Counted from the first letter of the stretch, positions 23,920-37,079 are shown. The stretch is 64,000 nucleotides of DNA from Tetrahymena thermophila SB210 (GCF_000189635.1 NW_002476434.1:186001-250000); one strand, 5' to 3'. Numbers and translations are program-made. Notes: generated by a model not told the origin, from the sequence alone.

Positions 23920-25976
23920 TCAATTCCCTTATTTAAAGGGTAGAATTTATATTTCTTGGCCTTCTTAATTAGAAATGACTTTAGTAATTGTTGGACCAGA
24001 CATTTCATCTAATTTTACAACAAAGGCATTCTTCTGTAGTAAGCACGGTTTATCTTCACTTATATTTTCCATGCATGTTCCTACTATGTACAAGTCGTTG
24101 TTGCTTATAACAGGCTAGCTGAATGGTAATAAGTCTAAAGGCATGTTATATTTAAACAAAGAAAGCGTGGAGTTTTATGTATTAAAGCATATTAATTTTC
24201 TATTAAAAAGCATAAATCCTTTATCATTCAGCATTGACTCTCTAAAGCCTCCAATTAAAATAATCTAAGAGGAGTTAATTTAGATTGCAGCTGAAAAAGA
24301 CACATCGAATCCAGGTAACTGATTTACGACTTCTAAAACTTCCCATTTATTAAGCTCTATGTCATACTTTTCTACAGTCTGAACTGATTTGTTTTCACTG
24401 CTTGTTCCATAAAATGCATAAATAAATTTTTCGTTAAATAAACAGCATGCAGATCTTGATCTGGCTTAATTTAAAGGAGCTATACTTTCCCAAACATTTC
24501 TTTAGACATCATACCTGTAGTAAATATATTTCAAAAATTTGAATTTTACATACTGATTTAAAGGTATTTAAAATTAAAAAAAAAGCAAAACACAATTTAC
24601 CTCTCACAAAGTTTAGTCTTTGTATCATAGTTTGTTTTCCCTCCGATAGCATAAATATAACTTAGTTTATTTTATTAGCTATTTTTTTATTATGGAATAC
24701 TAATATTCAATTCAGATTTTAGCTTTTGTATTTCTGACTGCTCTTGGTAATTAACTGTAGCATAAACTATAGAATGGCCAATCCTTTTGACTCTCATTTC
24801 AGCAAGTTGAGTTATTATATTTTTGGTTGTGTTTATCTCAAAAGATCTAGAAGAAATTAATCCATCACAGTTTTCTTGAGAATCATCAATACCTCCACAA
24901 TAAAAAATATTTTAATTTGGAAGCAACAAATAGGAAGGCTGATATTAACAATATTAAACAGGAAGAAGCAGCTATTTAATTTGATTGCTTTATAAATCTA
25001 CGAAAGATACTTTTCTGTCAAAAAAATAAGCAATCTTTTAGATTTATTTAACTTATGAAGAGGCCTACCCAAAAGGATTGTTAGAAATATTGTAGTACTA
25101 ATCTAAATCTATATAAGGAATTTCAAGAAGCTACTCGTTTATGTCTTCGGGAGGACAGACAGTGTATATATAATCATTTAAGCTCATTAATATTTGCTCA
25201 AGCTACTTCCTATCAACCTTAAAATATGGAAAATTGCTCTATTTTAATTAAACTCCCATCTTAAAGGCATTATCTAAAAACAGTACATCTTATTCAATTT
25301 CTATCATCTATTATTCATATTTCTATTAATAAATAAAAAATACATTTATTTCGCTTTACTAAATTGATTAAATTAATTTTTAAAGTAATTTTTACAATTA
25401 TATTATTAAATTTATCCATAAATATCGCTTGGTTGCTTATAAAAGTTTAAACTTTAATTTAAAATAAATGTGAATTGAAAGAATTAAGCTGAATCTTACT
25501 CTGCTTTTAAAATTTATAGCATCTTATTACTGAAGATTGTTTGCTAACATTTTTTATGAATAATAATCGAACTCTTTTAAGATACTTTAAATTCTCTACT
25601 AAGTCTAAACCCTTAATTCATCGCATGGAAATTTAGAAAAAGCTTCTTTTAAATTGCTATCCATTTCTATAAAATACTACTCTATCATGCTAATGAGCTC
25701 TTCCTTAGCCCTATTCATTTCATCCCATGCTTCTTGGTACCTTCCTGTTATTCTTGGGAGCTTTATCTTTGAAACATTATCAAAAGTAGGCTTTAATTTT
25801 AATTGAAGTTCCTGAATGACTTTACTAATATTTTTCATTCCTTCATCTGATATAGCATCTTCCTTAAATATACTTTAACGTTTTGTTGCACTTCCTTATG
25901 TTTTTAACTATTTTTAATTGTTATTCAAGCTATTTTGCTATTGCAACGGCTATTAATCTTGAATATTTGTTGCCAT
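23920..25976 (-). CDS. coiled-coil plus kelch-repeat protein
   Basis: Three exons on the minus strand: 25500-25976, 24601-25322 and 23920-24514, total 597 residues. The start is AAAATGGCAACA. Residues about 35-160 are helical and charged, including RYQEAWDEMNRAKEELISMI. From about 270 there are kelch-like blades: NIFYCGGIDDS, LSYIYAIGGKTNYDT, then RYDVQRNVWESIAPLNQARS, FIYAFYGTSSEN, VEKYDIELNKWEVLE and IILIGGFRES. The GG doublets, Tyr and Trp sit at kelch spacing. The fold is a beta-propeller used for protein binding, often on the cytoskeleton or in ubiquitin ligase adaptors. No BTB or RING is present. It is convergent with the Piwi gene, whose stop is only about 250 bp away. Confidence 0.85.
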
Positions 25977-27571
25977 TTTCTCTATTATTTTATCTAATTT
26001 TTTTAACAATTTTAGGAACTAACAGCTCTAATATATTTAATAAAAATAAAATAACAATATCTTTAATTTATTATTTATGAATAAATTTAAAATAAAATGC
26101 AAACATAAAGCTATTTTTGCTGTCATTCATTTTATCATCTCAATTTTAAAAATAAAAAAAATGTGTTTTATTTTGAAATTCTAATATAAAGTTTCAAAAT
26201 TTAAAATATTTAATTAATTTTAACTTCAAATCAAGCTAGTTAATTTATAATAAAAAATTAATAATACAAATTAAAATTTTTTTCTTAAAAAACAAACTAT
26301 TATTTATTTTTAAGAAAGATCAAATTTAATATGAAAAATACATCCTTTATTGAAATAGATTTTTTGAATATGCTAATAAATAAGTAGCATTTTTTTTACT
26401 GAGGTAATTTTTTTTGAAAATAAAAATTTTTTAGACTGCTAAAAGAATTAATAGATATTTTTGAATAATTAATCATAGTATTAATCTTGAATTTACAACA
26501 CAATTGCCTAACTTATTTAAAATTTTATAAACATTTTTTTAATTTTAAAATTAGATATTCTAAATTTTATGCATAAGACTTTTTTTTTAACTAGTTTATC
26601 TTGAATATTTAATAGATGCTAAACATTATCTGCTAAATTCATCGATAATAAATCTAAGAGATTTAAATTTCAAAACAAAATTGTAATATTAAACTATCTT
26701 TATTAATCTTGATAAAAATTCTTTAAATTATTATTTTTATTCATCCATTAACGCCAATTATAGATATTATATGTTACTATTCTGAATTTATATTGAAAGA
26801 ATTTACTTTTTTTTTTATTTGAAAGAAAATGTTTATAAAAAATACTAAGTATATTGATAATTAACATATATAAAGAATATTTATCATTTCTTATATACAC
26901 TATAGATATTTTATAATTATATATAAAAAATTAACAATATCAAATGAGATCCGAATGATTAATTGAAAAAATAATAAAAAATTTTTATTTAATATTTTTG
27001 ATCTTAAATTTTTATTTCAAAGAAATAAATTCATAATTGATTTAAATATGGAATTAGTTAAATAGTGTAAATTCAATCAGTTTTTTTTTTATTAATAGAA
27101 TAGGAGTAGAATATATTTTTTATCTGATTATAGATTTTGATAATCCATCAATAAATTTTTTGATTATAAAAATGATATCACTGAGCAATTCTTATTTATT
27201 CAATTTCAATATAATAAGATCATAAAAATAGAGTTTGTTTTTGATGTAGTTTTTAGGTTCACCTTTAAAACTTATAATTTATATTATATAAGATTGCATA
27301 TTATATAATCAGCAAAAACAATAATTATCAAAAATTCAAAGATTAAAAAAACTCATTAAAAAACTACATAAGCAAGATAGTTGTTTAATTGACAGAACCA
27401 TTTCTAAAGATAAGATACAATAGAGTATTAAAATAATTCAAAAAACTATCACTATTTTTATTCTTATTTTTATTGTTTTATTCTCCATTTGTATGATTTA
27501 ATTAAAAACCACTTTTTTCTTATGTTTCTATCTCCATTTTACTTTTTTTTAACTAGGACTAAGATTTACAG
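25977..27571. other. intergenic between divergent genes
   Basis: About 1.6 kb of A/T-rich DNA, upstream of both the kelch gene (minus) and the VIT/VWA gene (plus), so both promoters should be here. No coding frame or repeat family is seen. Confidence 0.5.
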
Positions 27572-30310
27572 ATGTTTGGCTTAATAGATGCATCACAATA
27601 AACAAGCTAAGTTAATAACAATAGCAGCCTTCCCTACTTACAAAATGAACATTTCGAAGTCTTGATAGGCCATGGAATAGCTAGAGTTAAAGTTGTTTAG
27701 CACTACTTGAATTTCAATCAAAACGAATAAGCTCATCTAGAATTCTACTTCCCTTAATCTAAAAATTTAATACTGGAATCATTTTTAGCTGAACTAGAAT
27801 AAAGTAAGAGAAATTTAGAATCTAGCTTATCAAGCAACTTGAACGATAGTTCTGAATGCAAAAGAGAGGAATAGAAAATAGCAGAAAAAATAGGTAAAAA
27901 TAAATTTCCAAATGGAATTTTAGTTGATGGATGGGTACGTTTTAAGATAGCGGTAGTTAAGCCCTAGGAATCTATAATTATATCTTTAGTATATTCTCAT
28001 AAATTAGCTGTTTCTAGAGAAGGCTATCACACATTCTAATTACCATAATAAGCAATCACAGCCTCCTACCCAATAAGTGCTAAAATTCACTTTGAAGATA
28101 GATAAAAAGAGGATAGCATTACTTATCATTCCTTAAATCATGAAGTCGCTGTTTTCTAATAGCCAATACTTCTAGATAATGGTGCAGGCTAAGGGCTGCA
28201 ACATCTTTCATTAAGAGCTAACTATAGTCATAGCTCTGATAAACCATTCATTATTAACTTTTTCAACAAAGATTATAGCAATGTTTAAAAAATTTACCTT
28301 AATAGTTCATTATTACCAAGTGATAAATAAAGTTAAGACAGTGCTTATGCTTTAGTCACAATTGTTCCTTCTCTACTTTCAGGAGTTAGTTGCCTTAGTT
28401 AATTAGAAGAAAAATTAAAGCATCCTCACTTCAACAACGAAAAATTGGAATGTATCATGAAACATCTTTAAGTTAGCAAGTCTTAATCAGAAATAATTAT
28501 ATTACTAGATAGAAGCAGCTCTATGGGAAGTTAAAAGTTCTCTCAAGCTATCGAAGGAATAAGTCTACTTCTAAGATCTCTACCAACAAACAGCTATTTT
28601 AACATAATATCTCAAGGTAGTGGAAACAGGTTAGAGAGTGTATTTGAATCATCTGTTATTTATTCACAAGAAAATCTCAGTCATAGCATCAACCGCATTA
28701 ATGACTTTTAAAATAATTTAGGAACATCATTTAACATATTAAATTCATTAAAACATATAGAAGGTTAGAAATCAATTGCAAATTATGCCCGTTAAATTGT
28801 ACTCATTTCAGATCCTAGTGAGCTAGAAAACAAATTGGAAGAAATTTACTAATATTTAGAGACTTCCAAATTAGGTTCACCTATCCATACAGTTAACGTA
28901 GAATCAAGATAAAGTTCAGATTCAACCATCTTTGAAGTTATCTCTTCATTGACAGGAGGTAATTCGATAAGCAATAAATACAATTCGAATGAATCAATAA
29001 CAGATTCTATCTTAAAAATGTTACCTACTTTATTCTAACCTACCCTTTGCAATTTCGAATTAGACTCTAAAGCCAGTGAAAATTTTATATCTTAGGTAAT
29101 ACCAGTCGAGTAGAATCTTAAATCAATTTAATTTAACGAATAGATATCTCTTGTGTTAGCACTAAAAAACACATCAAAAGAATAAAGTCTTCCTCTATCA
29201 TTCAAGTTTTTTAGCTCGGCCTTAAATAAAGTTGAAGAACATTAAATTGATTTATTAGGTAGCCAAGTAGAAGGTTCATCTCACATTTCAAATGACCTCA
29301 AAAAAAGCTTGTTAAAATTTTGTGCGCATTAACACATCATCTCATTGAAAAATAAAAATACTGACGAGATAAAAAGTCTTTCATTGTAGTATTCTGTGTT
29401 AGCAGAAGACCACACATTCTGGATAACAAAGTGTTATTAACTATCTGAAAATGGTTAAGATAAAAACCTTATTGCAGGTCAAGAGTAGCTTCCTTCTATA
29501 AGAGAAAAGAGCTGTGATGATAGTCATTTTGTGTAGTAAACCAGAAAAGTTTCAGCAACTAGCAATCTAATGTAACTTTATGATAATTAATCGGGCTAAG
29601 AAAACTAAACACCATCAGATGGTTAAGAAAGAAGTAAATCCTAAGACTTAAATAACCTAATTGATGCCATTTTCACAGGAGAACCTCAAAAATAACCAGA
29701 ATAAGAATAAGCACATTCTAAAAAATCTGGCTCAATTAGCTCTCATGGGTAAAATACTGACCTTCTAGACATTGGAGATGATGTTTCCTAAACAACTAAT
29801 CCTTCATAAGGACATATGTCAACTGTGAGCAACACTGCTTAAAATGGAGATCCAAATAGCGATTTAAATGATGATATTTTAGATCTAATTTAGAATAATA
29901 ATAACATATAGTAAAATAATAACTAAATTTAATGTAACAATGGAAATGCGATAGACTTGCTTGATGACTTTTTAATAGGAGATTCGCCTTCTCAAAGCCA
30001 ATCAAAATCTGTCTCTCTTCTTGATATATTGCAGAACATAAATTATGAAGGAATCTTTAACTCAAATAAATTTATTTTGAATTCTCTATTGAATGAAAAT
30101 CTTGATAAATTTATAGGAGACAAACCTGAAAATTTGACTTTGGATCAATGGAGTACACTTTTAGTACTAACTTCACTTGAAAAGAACTTCACCCAAGAAG
30201 CTTTGAAATGGGGTGTGCTGGCGAAGAAAGGTAAAGAACAGCTACAAAAAGTATTATCAGGAAATTTATTTGATGAGATTTGCAACAAATCAAAAATATA
30301 CTTGAAATGA
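27572..30310 (+). CDS. VIT / von Willebrand A domain protein with acidic dileucine-like motifs
   Basis: Single exon, 912 residues. An N-terminal VIT-like region (AHLEFYFPQSKNLILESFLA) precedes a VWA domain with an intact MIDAS start, LLDRSSSMGSQKFSQAIEG (Asp at about 313), followed by RQIVLISD and PIHTVNVESR. The extreme C-terminus (WSTLLVLTSLEKNF, ALKWGVLAKKG) resembles the helical end of VWA5A/PARP4-type proteins. Between them is a disordered region holding repeated acidic Leu motifs: DLNNLIDAIF, DLLDIGDD, IDLLDDFLIGD and LLDIL. These resemble clathrin-box or adaptor-binding motifs. No signal peptide is present, so it is probably cytosolic. The first ATG follows a T-rich tract and TTTACAG, which could also be an acceptor of an upstream exon. 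Confidence 0.85.
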
Positions 30311-31198
30311 CAAACATTTGAAAGAGAACAATTGCAAATTTTAAACACTATTTTTTACTTTATATTATAATTATTATTGCTTAATTTGTATGTAAAACAT
30401 TTTAAAAACGTCACTTCTCTCTCTTTTTAAAATACATTTCATTAAAAGTTTATTTATAACACTGGATTTTTTTAAAATATTGATTTTATAAATAATTATT
30501 ATATTTGATTTTGCGGATATAATGCCTAAAGAGATTTCTTTTATTCACAAATTTGAGAATTTTTGATCATAAAAATTTTATTTATTACTGCTTTACTTGT
30601 TTGTATTTTAAATAATCCAAAATTTCTTCTAAAATTCTTTATAAATTTTTTTTCTTTTACAAATGCGTGGCTTACAGATTATATAAGAAACACAGCTTTT
30701 TATTTTTTTTAGCACACTTAGCATCTATTAATATCAAATAAAAAATAGATAAATAATCTTATTTAACACTAGTAATATTAGTTTGATTTATGATTTGCTA
30801 ATTTAGAAATATGGTGTTTTTAAAATAAGATAATTCCTCTTTTAAAGAAATAAGTATGAACTAATAAAGCAAAAAAATATAATATTACTAATTACAATCT
30901 TTCAACTATGAACAAAAATTAAAAATACGAATTCAAAATATATTTTAATAATTTATTCTAAATAAAACATAATAAATACATTTTTCTTGATATCTTTTAA
31001 ACATGTCCTGAATCAAGATAAATCTATTAAAATATAATGAATTCTTTTTATATTAAATCCAACATATCAAAATAAATTAATTTATTTTTATGGAAATAAT
31101 ATTTAAAAGTATGCTTTCACATTATAAAATTTATATTCATTTTGTTAAGTTCTTTTTAATATTTATGTGCATCAAAAGTTAAGTAAATTGTTTTTTAA
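30311..31198. other. intergenic, no gene seen
   Basis: A/T-rich spacer between two plus-strand genes; nothing coding or repetitive is noticed. Confidence 0.5.
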
Positions 31199-34100
31199 AT
31201 GGAGAAAATGCTTTTATTGAAAAAATATTAAGATAGTAAATTTTTTTTAAGTGTCTTTATTTCATCAATCATTGTTGGATTATTCTTGTTACTTTTAGGT
31301 AATATGATAAATATTTTTAATTAATTCGGGAATAATAATAAAAATAAAGAAATTTTATATGTTAGTACGATGATGATATCTTTGTAATGATAGTTGTTTG
31401 TTTTAATAAACATTTTTTGATTAAAAAAATTGCAATCTTTTTTTTGTGAGGTGATATAATAAGTAAGAGATTAAAATCTAAAGTATTAAAGAAAAAAATA
31501 TTTTATCGCAAAGCTCTCACTGCTCATAGTGTTTAAAAGAAAGATTAATATCTGATTGAAAGAGCATAAAAATTAGTCTTGTTGAATCATCCCGCTTCTG
31601 CTGGATATTAGCATAAAAATGGGAAACAGCATTAAAAAACAAATATTTGGGTAAGTAAGAATTAGTTTTCTTTATTTTACTATTAGAACTTACTCTAAAT
31701 TATTATTAAAGTAAAATCTCTATTTTCATTAAAAATTAAACAGGCTATATGAGAAAGATAAATATACAATGGATTTGAAGTAATAAAAATTAACTGGATA
31801 GCGTTTATTTCATAACAAACAATATAATATCAAAAAGATATAAAGTCAATGACAATAACTTAGGAGTTTACATAGGAAAAGCTTTGAAAAAATGTCAGTC
31901 CCTTGTTATATTAAAGCTTTAAATACTTGGGTAAACTATATTTTACTACTAAAATTCAATATGATAATCAGATAATTTTATTTTTTTTATTGATTGCGCT
32001 AATTAATAGAGCCTAATTGATTGAGAAAGATGCCATAATTTCTAGTAAAAATGAGAAGTAAGTTTTGCAGCTTATTAAAAATGGAGTGTTAAAATATAAT
32101 TTGTATCTAAATAGCTGCAATAAAAGGATTGGGCCAAAAGGAGCTAAAAGTATAGGAGAAGGATTAAAATATTGCCACAATCTTATCAATTTGAATATAA
32201 CTATTGGAGAGTAACTAATTACTTTTTTGTGTTGAATATTTAATCAATATAATTTATAACATTTCTCAATAAAACTACAATTATTTCAAGGAATAATAAT
32301 ATAGGAGCAGTAGGAGCCATATCCTTAGGGAACGGTATAAAATTTTGCTCTAACCTTATCGCATTATCTATTACAATAAAGCAGTAATTTAATTTTAGAT
32401 TAAATCAATTCTGATGTATTGTGTTAAGGAATAATAATATAGGGCGCGATGGAGCCACTGGTATTGGTGATAGCATTAAGTTTCTCTTTCATTTGAACTC
32501 CCTATCAATTGACATTCAGTAATCTGAAATTAATTATTTTCCCTCTAAATTATAGTAGAATTATTTATTTGGTATGACTTAAATTTATAAAATTTAGCAT
32601 ATTTTTAGAATATAAAGTCACTTAAATCAAAACAAATTCTTCTTTATTTACAGATTTGAATGTATTTTTAATAATTAATGCCTTTTTTTAAAAAAGAGAG
32701 GATTTCATTGGCTCATTAGGAACCAAAGGATTACTTGATTCCTTGAAAAGTGAAAATAATATTTAGTATCTATCACTGAATTTTGGATAGTAATGATTCA
32801 TTCATTGATTTATTTATTTATTTTTTCTAAAGCAGGATATTATAATCTTAATAAAACATTCTGGACTGATATTTCTCAAAATTAATTTTAAGTATGTGTT
32901 AATATTCTTATCCAAGATTATTAAGATTATTGATACTTTCTTTATATTTGGGTTACTATAAAATTTGAAATTAATGTAGAATCAACGATAGAAAATATAA
33001 TTATTCGTTTATTTATTTAATATAGAAAAAATAATATTGGGCCAGAAGGTGCAAAAGAAATCGCTCTTGTATTGTAAGCAAGTAAGAGGCTGAGAATTTT
33101 TAAACTTTTTGTTGGAAGGTAATGAATATTGCTTTAGTTGCAATTTATAGAAAATAAAAATTATATAAAAATATCCAGATAAAATAAAATTGGTGTTGAT
33201 GGTGCTAGAGAAATTGGGATGAGAATTCAAAATTGTGAGTTTCTTGAATCGCTTTCTCTATTTTTATAGTAAATTAATTAATTTATTTTCTTTTTAAATT
33301 TAATTTTTAATAACTTTCTCAAACAAAGGAATGACATTTAAAAAGAAGGAATGAGATTTCTATCTTTGGGTATTCAGTAGAATAAACACCTTTCTGAATT
33401 AGAATTTTCAATCTAGAAAGAGTAATTTTTCTTTAACTAAAAAAAACTTTTTAAATATTATGCTTATATTTTAGGAAAGATGGAGGCATTGACTCTGATT
33501 CATAATCCCTTTATGACTTTGGAAGTAATATCAAAAATTTAAAATAGCTCAGAAAACTAAAGCTAGAGCTAGGAAAGTAAACACTCATATTTTAAATATA
33601 TACAATTAATATATCAAATAATATTTAAATAGTAACTATTAAATTGGACCTGGAGGCGTACTTGGCTTATCGATAGGACTAAAGAGTAGTATTTCAATTT
33701 AAAGTGTGTCAATAGGAATACACATGTAAATTAATGCTATATAAAATTAAAATAAAGTTTAATTAATAAAATATAAATTATAAAAAGTGATAATCTAATT
33801 GGTCTTGAGGGCTATATAGATTTAGGGGAAGGACTAAAATATTGTATTAACTTGAAAAATTTATGCTTTAGTGTCGAATGGTATGAAAATTTAATTTTTC
33901 TTTATTAAATAAAAAATATTTAAATAATTTGAAAATAGCAATCCCTAAGAAATACAGTATATAATTTCTATGGTGCAACTATTATAGAAGTGCAAAAATT
34001 TACAAAATCTATCTATATTTATTCTAAAGTAATTCAAATATATTTATTTATTTAGACAGATCAATTTAATATTTAATCATTTTTAAATTAATAAACAAAA

Positions 34101-34204
34101 AAAGCTTAAAGCAATAGCAAAAAGTTCAGCTATTGAACAAAATCTATAAAATTGATCAACTCTTCAACTATAAATTAATAGACAATTTTGCTCTGCTCTA
34201 CTGA
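31199..34204 (+). CDS. membrane-anchored leucine-rich-repeat protein, one repeat per exon
   Basis: Exon 1 (31199-31298) encodes a single hydrophobic segment (FFLSVFISSIIVGLFLLLL). It is joined across 152 nt to exon 2 (31451-31650), which is basic and helical. One exon between about 31651 and 31930 is unresolved. From 32010 the exons are 32010-32210, 32291-32383, 32429-32518, 32697-32789, 33026-33118, 33179-33268, 33329-33421, 33475-33576, 33633-33725, 33788-33880, 33939-34028, with a last exon 34105-34204. Each repeat has the ribonuclease-inhibitor pattern NNIGxxGAxxLGxGIKxCxNLxxLxI. The product looks like a membrane-tethered ligand- or protein-binding solenoid. Orientation and location are not shown by the sequence. 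The last exon (VQLLNKIYKIDQLFNYKLID) is chosen over a shorter in-frame alternative ending at 34155. Confidence 0.8.
32291..34028 (+). repeat. array of about ten LRR exons, 90-102 nt each, all phase 2
   Basis: Ten consecutive exons are 93, 90, 93, 93, 93, 90, 93, 102, 93 and 90 nt long. Every one takes its first base to complete a codon and leaves two bases at its end, so each intron falls at the same point of the repeat. This is the mark of growth by whole-exon duplication. Introns between them are 45-236 nt and are not alike, so the duplications are not recent. Confidence 0.85.
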
Positions 34205-35828
34205 AAAAGTTTTGTTTTTAATCATTATATTAACACTAATAAATTATCTAATATACTAAATGTAAATAAAAATGACCGTTTCAAATTAAACACTATAAAA
34301 TTTATTTAAACTGTAATTTTATCTATTTATAACGATCTAGTAAATTATAAAAAATATGTTCAAAACTCATATTTTTTATTTCTAAATTTAACTCATATTG
34401 CTTATACACTTTAGATAAATAATCAATTATTATATTTAAAAAACTCGTATTTTATTTGATTTATTTTATGCTTTTTTATTCTTTTGTAGATTTAAAATAC
34501 TGGTAAAATAATGATGTTAAGAAATATAAATCAATAATATGTTATTTTATAAAATAAAATGAAAAATCAATTGGAGATCAATAATTTTATAGCTATTCAT
34601 ATTTTGTAAGTATAAAAATTGTTATCTAAATAAATTGAATTAGTAATTAATCATCTTTTATTAAAAAATACATAAGTAAAATAACTGAATTTTAAAAATA
34701 ACCTCAATTAATTGATTATTAATTTTTGAATTTTCTACCAAATTAAAAAAAATCAAATCTAGAAAAATTTTAGGTCAATCAAGAATATTTAAATCGTAAT
34801 TTAACTATTTACTGAATTAATTTCTTCAAATTTTATTTAGAAAAAATATTTAAATATATCAAATAAGTATAAAAATATTGATATATTAATAATTAATTTA
34901 CAAAATATTATTTTATTAAAGAAAAATAACGTTAAATTAAAAGCTTTATCATTAAAAATATATTTTATTTATTATAATCCTAAATTTATAAAAATGAAGT
35001 TAAATTTTATTCTATAAAATAAATCAAACATATATTACATAAAAATTAATAAAGATAATCTAAATTTATTTTATTCTTTAAAATTCAAAAAATTCTAAAC
35101 AAATTTAACGAACATCTTGAATAGATAAAATGATTTTTAATAGGTTAGCTAAATTAATTATGAAAATAAAATGCAGCGAGTATATGAATCCTAAAAAAAT
35201 TTTCTTTTGAAAAAACGTATAAAAAGTACTTTTTATGAGTTTTTATGAGTATTGAATTAACTTAAGTTTTTTTTCTTTAATAATAATTTGAAAATTTATA
35301 GGGAAAATCAGAATTAATTAGCTTTTTAATTAAAAAATTTAGATAGATATAATTTCTAAAATTGTATTTGAAAGAACGTAGTAGCACTAAAAATTTAAAT
35401 CAAGTATTTTAACCAATTAAATATGTTAATTTGCTGATTATTTTTTAAAAAGTAGTTTACTGTTTATTCCTAAGAATATATAATTTTTAAAATAAACAAT
35501 TTAATATAAAATAACTATAAAAATGTTTAAATCAATTAACTATAATTATTATGAAAAGTCAGTAACATTTAAATTTATTTTTGTAAAATGAGTAAGTTAG
35601 TAACAAACAAACTAATTAGTTATTTTATATTCCTTTGAAGAAGTTTTGAATTACATTAACAGAAAAATATACTTCAAAATTTATTAAATTCAATATCTTT
35701 AATAGCTAACTAATCAAACCTATTACTTTTCTATTTCTAAAAAAATTATAAATATCCAGCAAATAAATAATAATTTTTTCAAATAAAAAATTAAACACTT
35801 TTTTATTAAAAAAACAATTGGTATAAAA
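34205..35828. other. intergenic, no gene seen
   Basis: About 1.6 kb of very A/T-rich DNA. No frame shows coding composition. Confidence 0.5.
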
Positions 35829-37079
35829 ATGTCTTAAATTAATAATTTAATGAAATTATTTATAGTATTATTGCTGGTCAATTATTTATATGCTTAAATT
35901 TATACAGATCCAAATATGGTTGGCAAAACTGGATTAACAGCAAACGAAAAGTAGTTATTATTGGATAAGCATAATTAGCTAAGAAATTTGATTGCAAGTG
36001 GCGGTCAGTCACCTAATCCTCAAGCTTCAAATATGGCTGCCTTGAATTGGGATAATGATTTAGCATCAGGAGCTTAGGATTGGGCAGATTCTATGAATTA
36101 CTATCATAGTGATGATGCTGGAGATTCTTATGGAGAAAATTTAGCTTAATCTCTGTATGGAAAAGATACAGCTTATGATCCATAAAATCATGTTTAGCTC
36201 TGGTACAATGAAGTACTTGTAAAAACATGGAGTTCAAGTTATGTTGCTTCATATTCATTTTTAGAGGATTATGCTCATTTTTCTTAACTAGCATGGGCAG
36301 CAACTACTGCTGTTGGTTGTGGACATTCTTACTTTTATGATGGAAAATATCATATTCATTATACTGTTTGTAGATATTCTGTTCCAGGTAATGCTTCGAA
36401 TTAATCAATGTATTAATCAGGTAATCCATGCTCAGCTTGTGGCAAATAGCAATCATGCAATTCAATATTTACCTCCCTATGTGGCTAAACAACTGCTATA
36501 CCTGGTGCAACAAATGCTCAAGGTAGCGGGTCAAGCAGTTCAGGAAGCTCATCTTCTGGAAGTGGTTCTGGTAGTTCAGGAAGCTCATCTTCTGGAAGCA
36601 GCTCTAGTTCAGGAAGTTCATCTTCCGGAAGTGGTTCTGGTAGTTCAGGAAGCTCATCTTCTGGAGGAAGTGGTTCTGGTAGTTCTGGAAGTTCATCTTC
36701 CGGAAGTGGTTCTGGTAACTCAGGAAGTTCATCATCTGGAAGTGGTTCTGGTAGTTCAGGAAGTTCATCATCTGGAAGTGGTTCTGGTAGTTCAGGAAGT
36801 TCATCTTCTGGAAGTGGTTCTGGTAGTTCAGGAAGTTCTTCTTCAGGAAGTGGCTCTAGTTCAGGTAGCTAATCTTCTGGAAGTGGTTCTGGTAGTTCTG
36901 GAAGTTCGTCATCTGGAAGCGGTTCTGGTAGTTCAGGAAGCTCATCTTCTGGAAATGGTTCTGGTAGTTCAGCTAGTGGATCTTCTGCTGGCGCATAATA
37001 GGCAAACACAACGGCTAGCTATAGTAATTTAAGCAAGGTTAATTTTATATTAATTATTGCTTTTATTATTTTTACATGA
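35829..37079 (+). CDS. secreted CAP/SCP-domain protein with Gly/Ser repeat and probable GPI anchor
   Basis: Single exon, 416 residues. A signal peptide (MKLFIVLLLVNYLYAQ, from the second Met) leads into a CAP domain: LLLDKHNQLRNLIASGGQ, ASGAQDWADSM, SYGENLAQS, AHFSQLAWAATTAVGCGHSY and YTVCRYSVPG. A short Cys-rich segment (CSACGKQQSCN) follows. Then come about 150 residues of almost pure Gly/Ser and a hydrophobic C-terminus (KVNFILIIAFIIFT) typical of a GPI-attachment signal. CAP proteins are secreted or surface proteins that in some lineages bind sterols. The Gly/Ser stalk would hold the domain off the cell surface. It is related to the two CAP genes downstream but is clearly diverged. The long open frames on both strands across the Gly/Ser tract are shadows. 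Confidence 0.9.
36541..36980 (+). repeat. coding minisatellite, 36-nt unit, Gly/Ser stalk
   Basis: About twelve imperfect copies of a 36-nt unit built on GGAAGTGGTTCTGGTAGTTC, encoding GSGSGSSGSSSS-type sequence in the CAP gene. Length variants (an added GGA near 36665; shorter units near 36601 and 36850) suggest slippage or unequal exchange. It is GC-richer than anything near it. Confidence 0.9.

Noticed and set aside
34029-34055. A 27-nt intron before the last LRR exon
   Set aside because: Much shorter than other introns here; a 76-nt intron to 34104 gives a more protein-like tail, though both remain open.
36313-37032. Long plus-strand and minus-strand frames over the Gly/Ser tract
   Set aside because: They are alternative-frame readings of the 36-nt coding repeat; the CAP frame with its signal peptide, CAP motifs and C-terminal hydrophobic tail accounts for the sequence.
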